Shown one piece after another: positions 5,473 through 8,500 of a stretch of 8,500 nucleotides of DNA (the stretch's first letter is position 1; each line of letters begins with the position of its first letter). A program made the translations under genes and the position numbers. The stretch spans positions 1 through 8,500 of the forward strand of contig CAJWLW010000209.1 of NCBI GenBank assembly GCA_913042885.1, in the 5' to 3' direction. Source of the DNA: an uncultured Lentisphaeria bacterium. Its GTDB lineage: Bacteria > Verrucomicrobiota > Lentisphaeria > JABSQK01 > CAJWLW01. The notes beneath the pieces were generated by a model. That model saw only the letters and a list, made by a program, of their open reading frames with translations, had not been told where the DNA came from and searched no databases.

Positions 5473-6690
5473 TCACAGTCGGATCGCGAAGCCCGCGACC
5501 TGCACTGCAGCGTCCAGTTGTGCTCGCTCCAGGTCAGCGCCGAAGACCTCCACAGCGCCGGTTTCGATGTCGGCGCGAATGCCTCGGACGCCCTCTACAG
5601 CAGACATCGCAGCCTCCAGTTTGCGGACACATCCCTGGCAGACCATGCCGTCGACCAGCAGGTGGACACCAGACTTCTCGCGCTGGCGCCTTAGCCAGCG
5701 ACGTGTGTCGCCAACGGCGAACCACAACAGCAGCGCGCTCAGCGAGCACGCAGCAATAGCAGCAATCCAGCCGCCGTCGGCATGCGCATACACCCCTGAT
5801 ACCACCGTCACCGGGACAAGAAAAGCAAAAACATACCCGAGTCCGACACTGCCGACGATGATCACCGCAAGATAAACACCGAGAACACGGGCACCGAAAC
5901 CGCGATAGACCGCGCCGATCGTGGCAATATTCGTTGCCGGCCCGGCCATCAGAAACACCAGTGCCGCACCCGCTGGGAATCCGGCGTGCACCAGCGCTGC
6001 GGCGATCGGTACGGAGCTCGTGGCGCAGACATACAACGGCAGCGAAATCAACAAGGCCAACATCAGCGCCGGAAATAACGACCCGACTGCGGAGCCCGTA
6101 AAATAATCGGCCGGCACCAGGGTCGTGATCAATGCCGAAACCAGGACACCAAAAACGATCCAGCGCCACACCATATACAGCAGATCGCCGATGCCATAGT
6201 CCAGGATTCGCCGCAATTTAGATTTGCGCGCCGCTGCCGCTGCCGCTGCCGCCGCCGCCGCCGCCGGTACCGGTGCGGGCGGCGGGATCGATTTCGTCAC
6301 CAGATCGGCGAGCTGCCCACCCACCAAGCCGGTCACGAAGGCACTGACGACTTTGAAGACGGCGAACGGCCAGCCGAGGAACGAGGCGCTCACCAGGATC
6401 GAGTCGACGCCGGTCTGCGGCGTGCTGATCATAAAACCGAGGGCAGCCCCCCGGCTGGCGCCCTCGCGCCGGATGCCCAGTGCTGCAGGAATAACGCTGC
6501 ACGAGCAAAGCGGCATCGGCACGCCGAGTATGACCGCTTTGACGACACTGCCTGTCGACGCACTCCCAAGATGACGTCGGATCAAGTCCGGCGGCAAAAA
6601 CACATGCAGCAACCCCGCTACCAGCGTGCCCAGCAACAGCCACGGCGCCAGCGACAGCATGACATCCCAGACGTTGTGCAGATAGGTCAC
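5473..6690 (-). CDS. SO_0444/ArsP-type Cu/Zn efflux permease with C-terminal HMA metal-binding domain
   Basis: 405 residues from GTG 6690. A polytopic permease of the PF03773 (DUF318/ArsP) type is followed by a heavy-metal-associated domain, the layout of the SO_0444 family of Cu/Zn efflux transporters. The first half has VPMPLCSCSVIPAALGIRR (C62, C64) and FMISTPQTGVDSI. The second half has the related YVCATSSVPIAAAL (C222) and FLMAGPATNIATIG, so the two halves look like a duplicated unit. They are joined by a cytoplasmic linker with 12 alanines (143-154). The HMA domain, about 342-405, carries GMVCQGC (C351, C354), the classic metal-binding CxxC. The protein should move soft metal ions out across the inner membrane, the HMA binding metal inside. 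GTG 6690 overlaps the upstream permease stop as GTGA. ATG 6660 is the alternative start. The frame runs on to 6867, but only as out-of-frame sequence of that gene. Arsenical transport is a less likely alternative. Confidence 0.85.
   Translation of the reverse strand: MTYLHNVWDVMLSLAPWLLLGTLVAGLLHVFLPPDLIRRHLGSASTGSVVKAVILGVPMPLCSCSVIPAALGIRREGASRGAALGFMISTPQTGVDSILVSASFLGWPFAVFKVVSAFVTGLVGGQLADLVTKSIPPPAPVPAAAAAAAAAAAARKSKLRRILDYGIGDLLYMVWRWIVFGVLVSALITTLVPADYFTGSAVGSLFPALMLALLISLPLYVCATSSVPIAAALVHAGFPAGAALVFLMAGPATNIATIGAVYRGFGARVLGVYLAVIIVGSVGLGYVFAFLVPVTVVSGVYAHADGGWIAAIAACSLSALLLWFAVGDTRRWLRRQREKSGVHLLVDGMVCQGCVRKLEAAMSAVEGVRGIRADIETGAVEVFGADLERAQLDAAVQVAGFAIRL
6229..6264 (-). repeat. GCN triplet repeat encoding 12 alanines
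   Basis: Twelve consecutive Ala codons (GCG and GCA only) lie between a Pro-rich run and a basic RKSK segment in the linker of the metal permease. The array is a slippage-prone microsatellite, so its length may vary between strains without breaking the frame. Confidence 0.9.
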
Positions 6691-7493
6691 GTCTTGATAT
6701 GGTAACCGCGATGGAACAACACGCAGCAAGCTAAAAATGGGATGATCGCGGCAAACAGGACGGTGACGACCGCCACCGGCAGGGAAATATCGCTGATCCC
6801 GAGAAAGGCGTATCGCAGACCGTTGACGAAATACAGAATCGGATTGGCCATAGCAATCTTCTGCCAAAAGGCGGGCAGCATGCCCACCGAGAAGAAGACG
6901 CCGCCAAGATACGTGAGCGGCGTCAGCACATACGTCTGAAACAAGGACAGTCGGTCAAAATCCTCGGCCCACAATCCCGACAAAAATCCGAAGCTTGCGA
7001 AGGCGAGCGACACGACGACAATGAAAAACAGCGCTGTCGGCAGATGCAGAATCTGCACACCGGTCATCACGACGGCAACGGCAGAAACGATGATACCGGT
7101 ACAGATACCGCGGGCAACCCCCCCCAGGATGATGCCGAGCACGATCTCGAACGACGACATAGACGACACCAGCAGTTCCTGGATGTTGCCATGGAACCGG
7201 GCGATGTACAAGGACGACGAGGTATTCTGATAGGCGCCGCTGATGACGCCCATCATCACCAGGCCGGGTACCAGGAACTCCATGTAACTGACATTTTGCA
7301 CCTCGGTGATGCGCGAGCCCAGGGAATACCCGAAAATCAGGATGTACAGCACCGTCGTGATCAGCGGCGGAATCAGCGTCTGAGTCCAAATCCGCAGAAA
7401 CCGGTGGCACTCGCGCATCACGAGTGTCTTGAAGCCGACAAAGTTGCCACGCGTCAGTTTCGGGGCGTAAATGTGTTCGTCACTGCTGTTCAT
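6687..7493 (-). CDS. yadH: YadH-like ABC-2 type exporter permease
   Basis: 268 residues with six predicted membrane helices at about 39-58, 71-90, 114-144, 152-174, 187-204 and 238-260. The sequence follows E. coli YadH closely in several places: HRFLRIWTQTLIPPLIT, YMEFLVPGLVMMGVI, YVLTPLTYLGGVFFS and NPILYFVNGLRYAFLGISD, the last being the usual ABC-2 signature. It should form the membrane part of an exporter powered by the ATPase of the preceding gene. The substrate of YadGH is not firmly known; related ABC-2 systems export lipids, polysaccharides or drugs. ATG 7493 overlaps the ATPase stop as ATGA, and the gene ends in a GTGA overlap with the metal permease. No separate Shine-Dalgarno is visible, so translation is probably coupled. 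Family is sure; substrate unknown. Confidence 0.93.
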   Translation of the reverse strand: MNSSDEHIYAPKLTRGNFVGFKTLVMRECHRFLRIWTQTLIPPLITTVLYILIFGYSLGSRITEVQNVSYMEFLVPGLVMMGVISGAYQNTSSSLYIARFHGNIQELLVSSMSSFEIVLGIILGGVARGICTGIIVSAVAVVMTGVQILHLPTALFFIVVVSLAFASFGFLSGLWAEDFDRLSLFQTYVLTPLTYLGGVFFSVGMLPAFWQKIAMANPILYFVNGLRYAFLGISDISLPVAVVTVLFAAIIPFLACCVLFHRGYHIKT

Positions 7494-8410
7494 TGTTTGG
7501 TGAGGCTTACGAAGACTTGCTCCAGCTGGTTGCCGGCTGGCCTAATATTGTCGATGCGTACACCGGCAGCAATCAGGCGTTCGAGGATGCTGTGGTAAGG
7601 CGTCTGCCGCCGATCGAAGGTCACGGTGAGTTCGTTGCTGCCCTCGGCCGCCTCGATCTGTAACTCCCCGGAATTCTCGAGCGTACCGCTGGTGAGCGGC
7701 GCAGTCAGGGTGATATGCACCGCTTCTGTAGTCAGCCGCGCCACCAGGTTGCGGGTCGTGTCGACGGCGACAATAGAACCTTCGTTGATGATGGCGATAC
7801 GGTCGCAGAGAGCCTCAGCTTCTTCGATGTAATGCGTCGTCAGCAGGATGGTCGTGCCCTCGGCGTTGAGCCGGCGGATATACTGCCAAAGCGAACGGCG
7901 CAGATCGACATCGACGCCGGCAGTGGGTTCGTCGAGGATCAGAATCTTCGGTCGGTGCATCAGGGCGCGGGTGATAATCGCGCGGCGCTTCATGCCGCCG
8001 GACAGATTGCGTAACTGGGTGTCGGCCTTGTCAATCAGGTCGAACTCGGCAAGCAGCTCGTCGGCGCGGGCTTCGCAGGTACGCCTGGACAGGCCGAAAA
8101 AACCGCCCTGGAAGACCAGCATGTGCCTGAGGCGAACAAAGACGTCGAAGTTGAATTCCTGCGGCACCAGACCGACGATGCGCCTGCAGTCGCGGTAGTC
8201 GGTGACGATGTCGCGCCCGAATACGGTAACATCGCCGCCAGTCTTGTTGCACAGGCCGGCAAGGATATTGATAGTGGTCGTCTTGCCCGCGCCGTTGGGC
8301 CCGAGCAGACCATAGAAGTCGCCGGGCTGAATCTCGAGGGAGATGCCATCGAGCGCCGTGACGTCCGGGTAATGCTTGTCGAGCTTGCTGATTTGTACGG
8401 CGGGCGTCAT
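7490..8410 (-). CDS. yadG: YadG-like ABC exporter ATP-binding protein
   Basis: 306 residues with a full set of ABC ATPase motifs: Walker A GPNGAGKTT (37-45), Q-loop Q84 in VGLVPQEFNFD, signature LSGGM (136-140), Walker B ILILD with catalytic E161, D-loop AGVD, and switch His193 in LLTTHYIEEAE. PQEFNF and MKRR..I.RALMH..K are shared with E. coli YadG. A C-terminal regulatory stretch from about residue 225 ends in LEQVFVSLTKQ, as in that family. It hydrolyses ATP at the inner membrane to drive the YadH-like permease, with which it overlaps by ATGA. ATG 8410 is the first start codon of this frame in the window and leads straight into the domain (MTPAVQISKLDKHYP), but no Shine-Dalgarno stands before it. 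It is the first fully visible gene of the three-gene operon. Confidence 0.94.
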   Translation of the reverse strand: MTPAVQISKLDKHYPDVTALDGISLEIQPGDFYGLLGPNGAGKTTTINILAGLCNKTGGDVTVFGRDIVTDYRDCRRIVGLVPQEFNFDVFVRLRHMLVFQGGFFGLSRRTCEARADELLAEFDLIDKADTQLRNLSGGMKRRAIITRALMHRPKILILDEPTAGVDVDLRRSLWQYIRRLNAEGTTILLTTHYIEEAEALCDRIAIINEGSIVAVDTTRNLVARLTTEAVHITLTAPLTSGTLENSGELQIEAAEGSNELTVTFDRRQTPYHSILERLIAAGVRIDNIRPAGNQLEQVFVSLTKQ

Positions 8411-8442
8411 GGCAGGCGTGCGGTGTTTAGGTGCAAAACAGA

Positions 8443-8471
8443 AACATACGACCGCGCACCGCCGCCTGCAA
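8443..8471 (-). promoter_or_regulatory. Weak sigma-70-like promoter candidate before the exporter operon
   Basis: On the minus strand TTGCAG (8471-8466) and TATGTT (8448-8443) are separated by 17 bases. The match is 3 of 6 at -35 and 4 of 6 at -10, so the spacing is better than the boxes. It would start transcription about 25 bases before the yadG-like ATG. The remaining bases to 8500 are open in all three minus frames, so the tail of an upstream gene cannot be excluded. Confidence 0.2.
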
Positions 8472-8500
8472 TAATAGTTCCACGATGTCTCCGCGCGCGG

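Noticed and set aside
5168..5476. 102-residue frame on the minus strand in the intergenic region
   Set aside because: It starts with GTG overlapping the permease stop region, has no ribosome site, contains several unrelated repeats and hairpins, and shows no recognisable motif or membrane segment.
6691..6867. Upstream extension of the metal permease frame to 6867
   Set aside because: This stretch is the 3' end of the YadH-like gene in another frame and encodes no permease-like sequence. GTG 6690 overlaps the stop, matching the style of this operon.
8485..8500. ATG on the plus strand at the right edge (possible divergent gene MSPRA...)
   Set aside because: Only five codons are visible, with no Shine-Dalgarno before it; nothing can be concluded.
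8407..8500. Tail of a minus-strand gene ending in an ATGA overlap with the yadG-like start, or one ending at TAA 8427-8429
   Set aside because: All three minus frames are open across these 90 bases, so neither reading can be preferred and no motif is recognisable. The overlap version would fit the operon style but remains unproven.

Overview
The window is GC-rich bacterial DNA from a Gram-negative organism (it has an ExbB/ExbD energiser, a periplasmic TPR protein and type IV pilin-like export). The best lineage clue is the protein at 504-1319. It begins with an [17 protein letters not shown] prepilin segment lacking the usual Gly at -1, followed by a C-x2-NLKQ motif, an RPLNEY motif and a late H...DG signature. 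That architecture is typical of the large pilin-like families of Lentisphaerota and related PVC-group bacteria (Kiritimatiellota, Verrucomicrobiota, Planctomycetota). I infer such a source, at moderate confidence. The ABC exporter genes at the right end instead resemble the YadG/YadH pair known from Proteobacteria, so some genes may have been exchanged.

Layout: (1) 1-1319, plus strand: the 3' part of a RodZ-like helix-turn-helix/one-TM protein, then a pilin-like protein with an H-X-DG type C-terminus. (2) 1320-1406: short gap between convergent genes with a small terminator-like hairpin. (3) 5069-1407, minus strand: an exbB-exbD-TPR operon. exbB and exbD overlap by ATGA, and exbD has a near-perfect Shine-Dalgarno. 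The TPR gene follows 31 bases later. (4) 5070-5472: a 403-base non-coding stretch rich in secondary structure. It holds a 23-pair stem-loop whose irregular pairs are G-U only on the exbB strand, a second small stem-loop, a 131-base inverted-repeat element and a nested hairpin just past the next gene's stop. (5) 8410-5473, minus strand: yadG-like ATPase, yadH-like ABC-2 permease, and an SO_0444/ArsP-type metal efflux permease with a C-terminal heavy-metal (HMA) domain. These three are joined by two 4-base start/stop overlaps. (6) 8411-8500: short upstream piece with at most a weak promoter.

How they may work together: the ExbB/ExbD pair would form a proton-driven motor in the inner membrane, and the 820-residue TPR protein probably acts as its periplasmic partner. 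No TonB, TolA, TolB or Pal gene is in view. The right-hand operon looks like an export module: a two-component ABC exporter plus a Cu/Zn-type permease that carries its own metal-binding domain. Their tight coupling suggests co-expression, though a shared substrate is only inference. I found no CRISPR array, tRNA, rRNA, insertion sequence or prophage gene. The least explained part of the window is the structured intergenic region 5070-5472.
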